A program made the position numbers and the translations under genes. The notes beneath the pieces were generated by a model, which worked only from the letters and a program-made list of their open reading frames with translations, had not been told where the DNA came from and made no database searches. Of a DNA stretch of 64,000 nt, positions 24,946 to 33,505 are shown in pieces (position 1 is the first letter of the stretch; every line of letters starts with the position of its first letter). Location of the stretch: NCBI GenBank assembly GCA_027339635.1, contig DAHWNZ010000002.1, positions 1 through 64,000 on the forward strand. Reading direction: 5' to 3'. This DNA comes from AG-12 sp027339635 (GTDB lineage: Bacteria > Chloroflexota > Dormibacteria > Aeolococcales > Bog-877).

Positions 24946-25989
24946 ATGGGAGCCCTGATCGCTCTGATCGTAATCATCGTCTTGGCTCTCATCTTCGTGC
25001 GCCTCAGCGTGCGGGTGGTGCAGCAGGGCCAGAAGGGCGTGGTGAAACGCCTGGGACGCTTTCACGCCACCCACAACCCCGGGCTCATCTTCCTGATTCC
25101 TTTCTTTGACAGCATGGCCCGGGTGGACATGCGAGAGGTGCCCCGGCGCGGCGACAAGCAGGATGTGATCACCAAGGACAACGTTGCCGTGGGCGTCAGC
25201 GCCACCATCTTCCACCAGGTGGTGGATGTGAACAAGGCCCTCTTTGAGGTTCAGGACTATCTCGTGGCCATCGACCAGATCGGGCGCACCGCCCTCCGCG
25301 CCGTCTTCGGGACCATGACCCTGGATGAGGCTCTCTCGGAGCGCCAGCGGATCAACACCCTCTTGAGCGAGCACATCGCCGAAGCCACCGAGAAGTGGGG
25401 GGTCAGGGTGAACCGGATCGAGGTCCTGGACATCCTCCCGCCCCAGAACATCCTGCGCGCGATGGAGGAGCAGAAGGAGGCCGATCAGCACAAGCGATCG
25501 GTGATCCTGAAGTCGGAGGGGGACAAGCAGGCCGCCATCAATCAGGCCGAGGGCGAGGCTCAGGCCAACATCACCAGGGCGACCGCCCAGAAGCAGGCAA
25601 CCGTCCTCGCGGCTGAGGCGAGAAAGCAGGCCCAGATCCTGGAGGCCGAGGGCAACCAGGAGAGTCAGAAGTTGGAAGCTCTGGGCGAGGCAGCGGCGAT
25701 CGACTCTGTGTTCAGGGCGATCCATGAGGGCAAGGCCAGTCCCGATGTGCTGTCGTTCTGGCAGCTGAAGAACCTCTCCCGGCTCGCCGACAGTCCCAAT
25801 GCCAAGCTGATCGTGCCCGCTGACTTCGCCGGACTGCTTGGTGCCGCCCAGGCCTTGGTCGACACCATGGGATCGCCGGTCACGCCGCCGGCACCCTCTC
25901 TGCCCAGCAATGGAAAGCCCGTACCGACTGTGTCGGCACACGCTGGACCCAGGTCGAGGCGGAGCGAGTCCGAGGCCAAACCCTCTTAG
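24946..25989 (+). CDS. SPFH/stomatin-prohibitin family membrane protein
   Basis: A 347-residue protein. One N-terminal helix (ALIALIVIIVLALIFVRL) anchors it; the SPFH domain follows (VVKRLGRFHATHNPGLIFLI to RVNRIEVLDILPP) and then a long Ala/Gln/Glu-rich coiled coil (~170-260). A flexible Pro-rich tail ends it. Such proteins form large membrane rings that organise microdomains. A NfeD-like gene lies directly downstream, the usual partner. The ATG at 24946 follows a TAACGT box by seven bases. Confidence 0.92.
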   Translation: MGALIALIVIIVLALIFVRLSVRVVQQGQKGVVKRLGRFHATHNPGLIFLIPFFDSMARVDMREVPRRGDKQDVITKDNVAVGVSATIFHQVVDVNKALFEVQDYLVAIDQIGRTALRAVFGTMTLDEALSERQRINTLLSEHIAEATEKWGVRVNRIEVLDILPPQNILRAMEEQKEADQHKRSVILKSEGDKQAAINQAEGEAQANITRATAQKQATVLAAEARKQAQILEAEGNQESQKLEALGEAAAIDSVFRAIHEGKASPDVLSFWQLKNLSRLADSPNAKLIVPADFAGLLGAAQALVDTMGSPVTPPAPSLPSNGKPVPTVSAHAGPRSRRSESEAKPS

Positions 25990-26013
25990 AGTCCGGCTCC
26001 GTGCGAGTGTTGG

Positions 26014-26268
26014 TTGCCGTCACCAGGTCGCGTGCTCGCGGCGATGTTTGATCATGGCCGGGTGATGCGCAACGGGATTGAAGCTCTGGCCGGGGAGGAA
26101 GGTTTGGTGTCGGTGGAGATCCCCGGCAGCATTCACCTGGGAGCCGTCCACGCGCGGGGCGAGGACTGGCCGGCGCTCTCAGCCTACGGAGACCCAATCG
26201 CCGCAGGCACGATCGTCTACATAATGGAGGTCAACAAGGGCCACTTGATCGTGGCCCCGCAGAGCTGA
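26014..26268 (+). CDS. Short NfeD-like OB-fold protein
   Basis: A protein of 84 residues from TTG 26014; GTG 26032 or ATG 26044 are other possible starts. From GEEGLVSVEIPGSIHLG to GTIVYIMEVNKGHLIVAP it follows the NfeD C-terminal OB-fold pattern, with the usual G-x-W-A-like RGEDWPALS in the middle. The serine protease and membrane domains of full NfeD are absent. It lies 24 bases after the SPFH gene, consistent with the conserved SPFH-NfeD pairing. Confidence 0.65.
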   Translation: MPSPGRVLAAMFDHGRVMRNGIEALAGEEGLVSVEIPGSIHLGAVHARGEDWPALSAYGDPIAAGTIVYIMEVNKGHLIVAPQS

Positions 26269-26545
26269 TTCCAAGCGCCGGCACCAAGCCGGACGGGCTG
26301 GCGCGTAGGGTTCGGCGGCAGCCGCCGCTGCGCCCCTCCGACCAGGGCACGGTCCCTCCGGTGGTGCCCCTTAAGGTCGGGGTCGGGCGTCACGATCGGT
26401 GGGGATGCGCCCGGTCCCTGGCAAGGACCTGCACAGCCAGCCCGGGGGTTCACTCGGCGGTGATTGCAGGACGGTTCAGGATCTTCCTCGGGCCTCGATC
26501 CGTCTGCTGGTGGACCAGGCTCACCTGGGCCGCGCCCAGCGCTGA

Positions 26546-27652
26546 TCAGACGTTGAAAAGGAAGTGCATGACGTCCCCGTCTCTGGTCAGATAGTCCTTG
26601 CCCTCCAGCCGGCGCTGGCCGCGTTCCCGCACCCCCGCGTATCCGCCCGCGGCGACCAGATCCTCCCAGTTGCAGACCTCGGCACGGATGAATCCGCGGG
26701 CAAAGTCCGAGTGGATGGTCCCCGCCGCCTCGACGGCGTTGGAGCCGTCGGTGACCGTCCATGCTCTCACCTCCTTCTCCCCGGCGGTGAAGAATGTCAG
26801 CAGCGACAGCGCGTGATAACCAGCCCGGCTGAGACGGGGCAGACCCGCCTCCGCCAATCCCATGCCCGCCAGGAACTCCGCTGCCTCCTGCGGCTCCAGC
26901 TCGCTTAGCTCAGCCTCCAGCCTGGCCGAGACGGCGACGAAATCGGCACCCTCCTTCGCGGCGCGGGCGAAGATCGGGGCCGCGGCACCCTGGGCTGGGT
27001 CTGCGCCCAACTCGTCCTCGTCCACGTTGGCGACATAGATGACCGGCTTGGCCGTCAGCAGCTGGGCTTCCTTCAGGGCCGGCGCTTCCTCATTCGAGAG
27101 CTCAACGGCGCGCGCGGGAACCCCTCGATCGAGGGCGGCCCGCACTCGTTGCAGAGCCTCCACCTCGATCCTTGCCTCCCTGCCTCCGGCTCCCGCCCTG
27201 GCGGTCCGGCCCACCCTGTCCAGGCGCCGATCGAGGGCCGCTATGTCCGCAAGGCTCAACTCCAGCTCCAGGATCTCCAGATCGCGGGTGGGGTCGAGCC
27301 GCCCCTCGACGTGGCCGACATCCGACGCTGAGAAGGCTCGCAGGACGAACGCTATGGCATCGGCGCCGCGCACATGGCCCAGGAACTGGTTGCCGAGCCC
27401 CTCACCCTGACTGGCTCCGCGCACCAGGCCCGCGATATCGGTGAAGGTGACGGTGGCGGGGATCACCTTGGGGGGTTTGAAGATCTCCGCCAGCCGCTGC
27501 AGCCTGGGGTCCGGCACCGGCACCACCCCGGTGTTGGGCTCTATGGTCGTGAAGGGAAATGCCCCCACTGCCGCGTGGGCCCTCGTCAGAGCGTTGAAGA
27601 GCGTGGACTTACCCGCATTGGGCAGGCCGACGATCCCGACCGACAGGCTCAC
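26546..27652 (-). CDS. ychF: Obg-like ATPase YchF
   Basis: A 368-residue translational P-loop ATPase. G1 is GLPNAGKSTLFNAL, G2 region TTIEPNTG, G3 DIAGLVRGAS and the NVDEDELG segment stands in place of the usual NKxD, as in YchF. The C-terminal TGS domain ends RDGDVMHFLFNV. Length is standard. It binds ribosomes and may regulate translation under stress. Confidence 0.95.
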   Translation of the reverse strand: MSLSVGIVGLPNAGKSTLFNALTRAHAAVGAFPFTTIEPNTGVVPVPDPRLQRLAEIFKPPKVIPATVTFTDIAGLVRGASQGEGLGNQFLGHVRGADAIAFVLRAFSASDVGHVEGRLDPTRDLEILELELSLADIAALDRRLDRVGRTARAGAGGREARIEVEALQRVRAALDRGVPARAVELSNEEAPALKEAQLLTAKPVIYVANVDEDELGADPAQGAAAPIFARAAKEGADFVAVSARLEAELSELEPQEAAEFLAGMGLAEAGLPRLSRAGYHALSLLTFFTAGEKEVRAWTVTDGSNAVEAAGTIHSDFARGFIRAEVCNWEDLVAAGGYAGVRERGQRRLEGKDYLTRDGDVMHFLFNV

Positions 27653-27661
27653 CGAGGGATC

Positions 27662-28495
27662 TCAGCCCTGCTCGGCTCGGTCGAGCTGATAGTGGCTGAC
27701 GACAGAGGCCAGGCCACCATCCCCGGGGCCGCCCGTCACCCATTCCGCCAGCTCCAACACCTCCGGGGCTGAACCCTGGACGGCAACCGGGTGGCCCACG
27801 GCACGCAGCATGGGCAGGTCGTTGGGGGCATCGCCAAGGGCGACCACGTCGCCGGGGTCCAGCCCTAGGTGGTGGCAGAGAAAGAGCACCGCCTCTCCCT
27901 TGTCGACCCCCTTGGCCGTTATCTCGCAGAAGCCAACGATGGAGCTGGTCACCTCCGCGCCCTCCCCCGCCACAGCCGCCACCTCCGCCATGACCTGGGG
28001 GAACTTAGCTCGGTCCGCCACGACGACGGTCAGCTTGGTCGTGCCCTCCAAGAGGCGGACTTCCAAGGGTGGGTCCTTAGCGACGGTCGCGGGAATCTGG
28101 GCGATGCTGGTGTAGAACTCCACATCCGGGGTGATGGCGTCGACCAAGAGCTGGTCACCCTGGTAGACATTGACGGCCCAGCCACGTTGGCGGGCCAATT
28201 CCAAAACCGGCAGCGAGACTTCGGAGTCCACCTCTTGGCGCCTCAACACCGGCCCTGGCCCGTCTCCGGCGGGAAGCTCCTGGATGAGGGCTCCCTGGTA
28301 ACAGATGAGGGGCAGCCGGGTCTGGAGCTCTTGGGCGTAGGGGAGAGCTGAGCGATACATGCGCCCCGTGGCAATCCCCAACGGCACTCCCACCGACTGA
28401 GCCCGATGGGCCGCCTCCACGTCCCTAGGGTCGAGGGTGAGCCGCCGGTCCAGCAGGGTCCCATCCAAATCCGAGATCAAAAGGCGCGCGGTCAT
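27662..28495 (-). CDS. HAD-superfamily Cof-type phosphatase
   Basis: A 277-residue HAD hydrolase. Motif I is ISDLDGTLLD, motif II lies in GIATGR, motif III includes Lys in AKGVDKGEAV and motif IV is ALGDAPNDLPML. This order and the C2 cap fit Cof-like phosphatases that act on sugar phosphates or related small molecules. ATG 28495 is chosen; ATG 28504 is equally possible. It lies nine bases upstream of ychF's direction of transcription and probably precedes ychF in one mRNA. Confidence 0.9.
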   Translation of the reverse strand: MTARLLISDLDGTLLDRRLTLDPRDVEAAHRAQSVGVPLGIATGRMYRSALPYAQELQTRLPLICYQGALIQELPAGDGPGPVLRRQEVDSEVSLPVLELARQRGWAVNVYQGDQLLVDAITPDVEFYTSIAQIPATVAKDPPLEVRLLEGTTKLTVVVADRAKFPQVMAEVAAVAGEGAEVTSSIVGFCEITAKGVDKGEAVLFLCHHLGLDPGDVVALGDAPNDLPMLRAVGHPVAVQGSAPEVLELAEWVTGGPGDGGLASVVSHYQLDRAEQG

Positions 28496-28769
28496 GGCCT
28501 CCATCGCTCCGGCGTGAAGGGGAAGGACGACGGCCTGGGGCACCTGGTACTCATACCCGCCGATTGTCGCCGATCGGCGCTGGCTGGCGGCGGCGCAGTC
28601 AGCGGCCGATGTGTCCACGGCGGCGCCGTTGGAGCGGCCTGGATGCTCCCCATCTGAGCTCCAGGTTCCCTCCGGTTGGCTCGGCATGCGCAGGAGCGAT
28701 GCGCCTGGAAGCGCCATCGGGCTCCGAGCTGGCGCTCGTTCCCGCAATCCCAGCGGCGCTGACTTCGGC

Positions 28770-28775
28770 TATATT
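28770..28775 (+). promoter_or_regulatory. -10 box of the DEAD-box helicase gene
   Basis: TATATT seven bases before a TTG (28783) that opens a plausible helicase N-terminus. The spacing matches other leaderless candidates in this window. No clear -35 is seen. Confidence 0.45.
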
Positions 28776-28782
28776 GAATTCC

Positions 28783-30033
28783 TTGCCAGTTCATCGCAGG
28801 CGCCCCTTCCGTCCGGTGGCGCCCACCTACAACGCTCCAGCCTCGGCTGAGCCAGCACCCGCGGCGCCGGCTCCTTCGCTGAGCTTCTCCGAGCTCGGGC
28901 TGTCTTCGGGGATGCTGGCCACCCTGGACGAGATTGGATACTCCGAGCCCACTCCGATTCAGGCTCTCACCTTGCCCGCGGCCCTCTCGGGCAGGGACGT
29001 GATCGGACAGGCTCAGACCGGTTCCGGGAAGACCGCCGCATTTGCGATACCGGTGCTGGAACGCTTGACGCCGGGGCGGACCGAGGTGCAGGCCCTGGTG
29101 ATGTGCCCCACCCGCGAGCTGGCCGCCCAGGTGACGGCCGAATTCGAGCGCCTGGGCAGGGCCGCTCAGGTGGGCACCCTGGCCATAGTCGGCGGTGACC
29201 CCATCCACCGCCAGCTGACCGGCCTCAAGGAGCACCCAGCGGTGGTGGTGGGCACCCCGGGGCGCATCCTGGATCACCTGCAGCGAAGGACGCTGTCGCT
29301 CAGGTCCATCCGCTTTGCGGTGCTGGATGAGGCGGACCGTATGCTGGACATGGGCTTCGCGCCGGATGTCGAGCGGATTCTGCAACAGACTCCCCGGGAA
29401 CGGCAGACGCTGCTGTTCTCGGCCACGGTCCCGGGCTGGATCCATCGGCTGGTGGAGCGCCACATGCGCAACCCCGAGACCATCTCCGTCAGCGGCCAGG
29501 CGGAGCTGGTGAGCACGGTGAGCCAGTGGTGCATCGAGTGCTCCTGGGCCGACAAGGTGGAGGCGCTCTCCCTGCTTCTGGACAGCCCCAGGGTCACCTG
29601 CGGCCTCATCTTCACCGCCACCAAGCGCAATGCCGACATGCTGCACACAGTGCTGCTGGGGCGGGGCTACGACGTCACGGTGCTGCATGGGGATCTCTCC
29701 CAGTCGGATCGGGACCGAGCCCTGAAGAGGTTCCGCGACTCCAAGGTTCGGTTCCTCATCGCCACCGACGTCGCCGCCCGTGGAATCGACATCGACGACA
29801 TAAGCCACGTGATCAACTACGACGTCCCCGCCAGCCCTGAGGACTACATCCACAGGGTGGGCAGGACCGCCAGGGCGGGGCGGGACGGGGTGGCGCTCAC
29901 GCTGATCACGCCCATCGAGATCCTCAAGATCCGGGACATCGAGAAGCACACCCACCGGCCCATCGAGCGGCACACGCTCGAGGACCTCCACCAGCTGGCC
30001 GGAACCCTCAACACCGTAACCAGCGTCGGCTGA
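28783..30033 (+). CDS. DEAD-box RNA helicase
   Basis: A 416-residue ATP-dependent RNA helicase. It has the Q motif FSELGLSS with GYSEPTPIQ, motif I AQTGSGKT, Ia PTRELA, Ib TPGR, II DEAD in AVLDEADRML, III SAT, IV FTATK, V ATDVAARGIDI and VI HRVGRTARAG. There is no basic or Gly-rich C-terminal extension, so it is a minimal core. The frame extends upstream to 28564. I chose TTG 28783 from the TATATT box seven bases before it; GTG 28816 or ATG 28699 are alternatives. Confidence 0.92.
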   Translation: MPVHRRRPFRPVAPTYNAPASAEPAPAAPAPSLSFSELGLSSGMLATLDEIGYSEPTPIQALTLPAALSGRDVIGQAQTGSGKTAAFAIPVLERLTPGRTEVQALVMCPTRELAAQVTAEFERLGRAAQVGTLAIVGGDPIHRQLTGLKEHPAVVVGTPGRILDHLQRRTLSLRSIRFAVLDEADRMLDMGFAPDVERILQQTPRERQTLLFSATVPGWIHRLVERHMRNPETISVSGQAELVSTVSQWCIECSWADKVEALSLLLDSPRVTCGLIFTATKRNADMLHTVLLGRGYDVTVLHGDLSQSDRDRALKRFRDSKVRFLIATDVAARGIDIDDISHVINYDVPASPEDYIHRVGRTARAGRDGVALTLITPIEILKIRDIEKHTHRPIERHTLEDLHQLAGTLNTVTSVG

Positions 30034-30066
30034 AGCGGGCCTGTCGCCAGCTTCAACTCACGGCCC

Positions 30067-30096
30067 TTAGCACGTCCCCAATTCTTGTGCTATAGT
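30067..30096 (+). promoter_or_regulatory. Promoter of the PadR-ABC exporter operon
   Basis: TTAGCA at 30067-30072, an 18-base spacer and TATAGT at 30091-30096, which ends twelve bases before ATG 30109. The leader would be only a few bases long. Confidence 0.5.
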
Positions 30097-30108
30097 GCGC
30101 TTTGCAAT

Positions 30109-30810
30109 ATGGCTGATATTAAGACTCCGGGTGGCCTCGACCTCGCCATGCTGGCCGTCCTGGGCATCCTGATGGAGGGCGATCGCCACCCCTACGACAT
30201 AGCTCGTGAGGTGAAGGTGCGTCACCACGAGGAGCCGCCGGGGCACACCCCGAGGTCGCTGTACCACGCGGTCGAGAAGCTCTGCGATCTGGGGCTCATC
30301 GAGGTCGTCGAGACCATCCGAGAGGGACGGCGCCCAGAGCGCACGGTGTATCGGATCACCGAGGAGGGCATGGAGGAGCTGCGCCACGGGCTGGTCGACC
30401 TTCTCATCAACCCGAACCTGGGCAACCGGATGTTCAAGGCGGCGGTGGCCAGGCTGGGCTACCTGACCGAGGGGGATGCGCTGATGGGACTGGGCCTGAG
30501 ACTGGCCAACCTCCGCGGCCTGATCGCCCATCAGGAGGCGACGGCCCGGATTCTCCGGGAACAGACCAGGATTCCCCGGTTGTTTCTGCTGGAGATCGAG
30601 TTGTCGACGGCTCAGATGCGGGCCGAAGCGGCCTGGGTGGAGTCCGTCATGGATGGGATCCGGCAGGGGGAGTTCGACGTCGAAGCAGAGTGGATCGCGC
30701 GGATGCCGCACGCAGTAGCGGGCGAGGGAGTGGCTCTGGCGATGCAGGGACGCGATCGGCCGCGAGGGGCGGGGCCGACGCAACAGGAATCCGTGGAGGA
30801 CAAGCGGTGA
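30109..30810 (+). CDS. PadR-family transcriptional regulator
   Basis: A 233-residue regulator. The winged helix shows AMLAVLGILMEGDRHPYDIA, RSLYHAVEKLCDLGLIEVV and the wing RRPERTVYRITEEG, all typical of PadR. A long C-terminal helical domain follows for dimerisation. It overlaps the start of the ABC ATPase gene (GTGA), so it most likely controls this exporter and is induced by its substrate, a common arrangement in drug-resistance operons. Confidence 0.9.
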   Translation: MADIKTPGGLDLAMLAVLGILMEGDRHPYDIAREVKVRHHEEPPGHTPRSLYHAVEKLCDLGLIEVVETIREGRRPERTVYRITEEGMEELRHGLVDLLINPNLGNRMFKAAVARLGYLTEGDALMGLGLRLANLRGLIAHQEATARILREQTRIPRLFLLEIELSTAQMRAEAAWVESVMDGIRQGEFDVEAEWIARMPHAVAGEGVALAMQGRDRPRGAGPTQQESVEDKR

Positions 30811-31787
30811 GCACAGCACAAGCCGGCGATGCGGTTATCTCGACCACTGATTTGCGGCGCACCTTCAAGAGCCGCAGGGGGCTGGTGGAGGCCGTGGCGG
30901 GCGTCACCATGACCGTGCTCCAGGGCGAGATCTTCGGTTTTCTCGGCCCCAACGGTGCCGGCAAGACGACCACTCTCAGGATGCTGGCGACCCTGCTGCC
31001 ACCCACCTCGGGGGCGGCAACCGTTGCCGGTCGCGACCTGCTGCGGGATCCCGGCGGGGTGAGGGCCAGGATCGGCTACGTGGGCCAGGCCGGCGGCTCG
31101 GATCCCGAGGTCACAGGAAGGAACGAGCTGGCGTTTGAGGCGCGCCTCTACGGGATGCCTGCCAAGCAGGCCGCCTCGCGCTCGGATGAGCTGCTCACAG
31201 CCCTGGAGCTGCAGAGCTGCGCCGACCGCAAGGTCAAGACCTACTCGGGCGGGCAGCGCCGCCGCCTCGACATGGGGCTCGGGCTGGTGCACTCCCCAGA
31301 GCTGCTCTTCCTCGACGAGCCCACGACCGGCCTGGATCCCCAGAGTCGGGCCCGCATGTGGGACGAGGTGCGCCACCTGCGCGACCGCGGGACCACCGTC
31401 TTTCTGACCACCCACTACCTGGAGGAGGCGGACGCTCTCTGTGACCGGCTAGCGATCATAGATCACGGGAAGATCGTGGTCGAGGGCACCCCCGATGCGC
31501 TGAAGCGGGAGGTTGCGGGCGATGTCGTCACCCTGGGGGTGACGGGGCGGGGCCAGGCGGTTCTGGATCTGGTCCAGCAGCAGCCATTTGTGCGCGAGGC
31601 CACCCTGGACGACGATCTGGTACGCCTCTACGTGGACCACGGCGAGACCGCGGCCCCTGACCTGCTCCGGCTCCTCGACGGCGCCGGCCTGGAGCTCACC
31701 ACCCTCGCCATGAGTCGGCCCAGCCTGGACGACGTATTCCTGCGCCAGACCGGGCGGTCCCTGCGCGAGTCCGAGGCGGCGGCATGA
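30807..31787 (+). CDS. ABC transporter ATP-binding protein, DrrA-like
   Basis: A 326-residue ATPase of the DrrA/daunorubicin-resistance type. Walker A GPNGAGKTTT, Q-loop, signature YSGGQRRRLD, Walker B LLFLDEPTTGLD and the H-loop TTHYLEEAD are present, and the C-terminal domain ends with DDVFLRQTGRSL, a DrrA hallmark. The GTG start overlaps the padR stop by four bases and has GGAGG seven bases upstream. It works with the permease that follows. Confidence 0.94.
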   Translation: MSTAQAGDAVISTTDLRRTFKSRRGLVEAVAGVTMTVLQGEIFGFLGPNGAGKTTTLRMLATLLPPTSGAATVAGRDLLRDPGGVRARIGYVGQAGGSDPEVTGRNELAFEARLYGMPAKQAASRSDELLTALELQSCADRKVKTYSGGQRRRLDMGLGLVHSPELLFLDEPTTGLDPQSRARMWDEVRHLRDRGTTVFLTTHYLEEADALCDRLAIIDHGKIVVEGTPDALKREVAGDVVTLGVTGRGQAVLDLVQQQPFVREATLDDDLVRLYVDHGETAAPDLLRLLDGAGLELTTLAMSRPSLDDVFLRQTGRSLRESEAAA

Positions 31788-31815
31788 CCAAACACCTGAC
31801 CGAGGAGGCCATCCC

Positions 31816-32577
31816 GTGAAGCTCATACGTGACACCTGGCTCGTATTTCAGCGCTATTTCTCCTTGTTCATCCACAACCCGGCCTGGGTCGCCGTGGGCG
31901 TCGTGCAGCCGGCGCTTTACCTGCTGCTGTTCGCCCCTCTGCTCAAGGCCATCGTGCACCTGCCCGGATTTCCCCCGGGCGGCGCCTACAACGTGTTCGT
32001 CCCCGGGCTGCTGGTGCAACTCGGGATATTCGGCGCATCCGGAGTTGGCTTCAGCCTGATCTCGGAGCTGAGGGGCGGTGTTGTGGAGCGGCTCAGGGTG
32101 ACGCCGGTCAGCCGTCTGGCCCTACTCCTGGGAAGGGCCCTCCGGGACACCCTGACGCTGCTGGTGCAGTCCCTCATCCTGATCGCCCTCGCCCTGCCCT
32201 TCGGGCTCAGCATTCAGCCGGTGGGCATCCTCATCATGCTGGCCCTGGTCGGCCTGATAGGCCTGCTCTTCGCCTCGGTCTCCTACTGGCTGGCCCTGGT
32301 GCTCAAGGACGAGAACTCCTTCGCGCCAATCATCTTCACGGCGGCCCTTCCCCTCCTGCTGCTCTCGGGCGTCCTGCTGCCAATGACCCTCGCGCCCCAG
32401 TGGCTGCAGACCATATCCACCCTCAATCCACTGTCGCACGCGGTCACGGCCGCCCGCTCCATCTTCCTGGGGCATCTCGTCAACGCGACGGTGGGGGAGG
32501 GCATCCTGATCGTCGCGGTGCTGGCGCTGCTGGCGGTGGCCGGGGCGGCCAGGGCCTTCAGCAGGGCCGTTGCCTGA
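31816..32577 (+). CDS. ABC-2 type permease, DrrB-like
   Basis: A 253-residue membrane protein with about six helices, partner of the preceding DrrA-like ATPase. The conserved FVPGLLVQLGIFGASGVGFS segment and the ELRGGVVERLRVTPVSRLALLLGRAL loop are typical of ABC-2 drug or lipid exporters. The start is GTG, after a GAGGAGG-type site. The exported compound is unknown. Confidence 0.92.
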   Translation: MKLIRDTWLVFQRYFSLFIHNPAWVAVGVVQPALYLLLFAPLLKAIVHLPGFPPGGAYNVFVPGLLVQLGIFGASGVGFSLISELRGGVVERLRVTPVSRLALLLGRALRDTLTLLVQSLILIALALPFGLSIQPVGILIMLALVGLIGLLFASVSYWLALVLKDENSFAPIIFTAALPLLLLSGVLLPMTLAPQWLQTISTLNPLSHAVTAARSIFLGHLVNATVGEGILIVAVLALLAVAGAARAFSRAVA

Positions 32578-32590
32578 CGGATCGCGCGCC

Positions 32591-33505
32591 TCAGGTTCTG
32601 GTCAGCTTCGAATACGCCTGGGGGACCGGCCCCTTCCAGGCGTCGGCGTGGAAGATGCGCGCCAGGATCTCAATTCCGTCGACCACTCTGGGCCCCGGCC
32701 GGTTGAAGTACCAGGATCCATCGACCGCGAAGACCATCCCCTCCCTGACCGCCGCCAGGTCTCCCCAGCCGGGCAGCTCGGAGAGCCTGGCTCCCTGCTC
32801 GCAGCTGCCATCGAGCCGGAACCCACACGGCATCAGGATGATGATCTCGGGGGAGGCGGCGCGCACCTCGTCCATGCTCACCTCGCGGGACCGCTGCCCC
32901 GAGGTGCCGAGGACGTCGATGCCTCCAGCGACATCCACCTGATCCGGGACCCAGTGGCCCCCGATCATGAGGGGGTCAACCCACTCCAGGCAGACAACCC
33001 GAGGCCGGGGCCTGCCCGCCACGGCTCCCCGGATGGCGTCGATCCGGGCCCAGAGGCTCCGAACCAGCTCCGCCGCGCGCTCCTTGGTGCCGGTCGCCCG
33101 CCCCACGTCCGCAATGGTGCGCATCACGTCAGCCAGAGAGCTGGGCTCCAGGGAGAGTACGGCGGGCTTGCCCGGCAGCAGGCGGGCAGCGTCGAGCACC
33201 TGCGGGTAAGCCACCGCGCAGACCTCGCACAGTTCCTGGGTCAGGATGATGTCCGGGCGCGCCCGCCTGAGCCCCTGATGATCCAGACGGTAGAGGCTGC
33301 TTCCCTGGTGTAGCGCCTCGCGCACATGTCGGTCGATCTCCCCTGGGGACGAGCTGCTGTGATCCAGCTCGGAAACGGTCAGAACGGGCTTGAACTCCGC
33401 CTGGGGCGGGAAATCACACTCGTGGGTGATCCCGACAACGCTCTGGCCCAGCCCGAGGGCAAAGCAGATCTCGGTCGCGCTCGGAAGCAAAGACACGATC
33501 CGCAT
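32591..33505 (-). CDS. BtuF-like cobalamin-binding protein without signal peptide
   Basis: A 304-residue helical-backbone metal receptor of the periplasmic-binding-protein type. MRIVSLLPSATEICFALG, then VGITHECDFPP and PDIILTQELCEVCAVAY fit BtuF-like cobalamin-binding proteins. There is no signal peptide or lipobox, so it should be cytoplasmic, as seen in a subgroup of these proteins. No BtuC or BtuD gene is adjacent. The ATG overlaps the stop of the YhaN-like gene (ATGA), which makes them one operon. Its ligand may not be cobalamin. Confidence 0.8.
   Translation of the reverse strand: MRIVSLLPSATEICFALGLGQSVVGITHECDFPPQAEFKPVLTVSELDHSSSSPGEIDRHVREALHQGSSLYRLDHQGLRRARPDIILTQELCEVCAVAYPQVLDAARLLPGKPAVLSLEPSSLADVMRTIADVGRATGTKERAAELVRSLWARIDAIRGAVAGRPRPRVVCLEWVDPLMIGGHWVPDQVDVAGGIDVLGTSGQRSREVSMDEVRAASPEIIILMPCGFRLDGSCEQGARLSELPGWGDLAAVREGMVFAVDGSWYFNRPGPRVVDGIEILARIFHADAWKGPVPQAYSKLTRT

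Noticed and set aside
28492..29991. A 499-codon open frame on the minus strand across the DEAD-box helicase
   Set aside because: It is the antisense of a gene with every helicase motif; its product is Gly/Arg/His-rich and has no family features.
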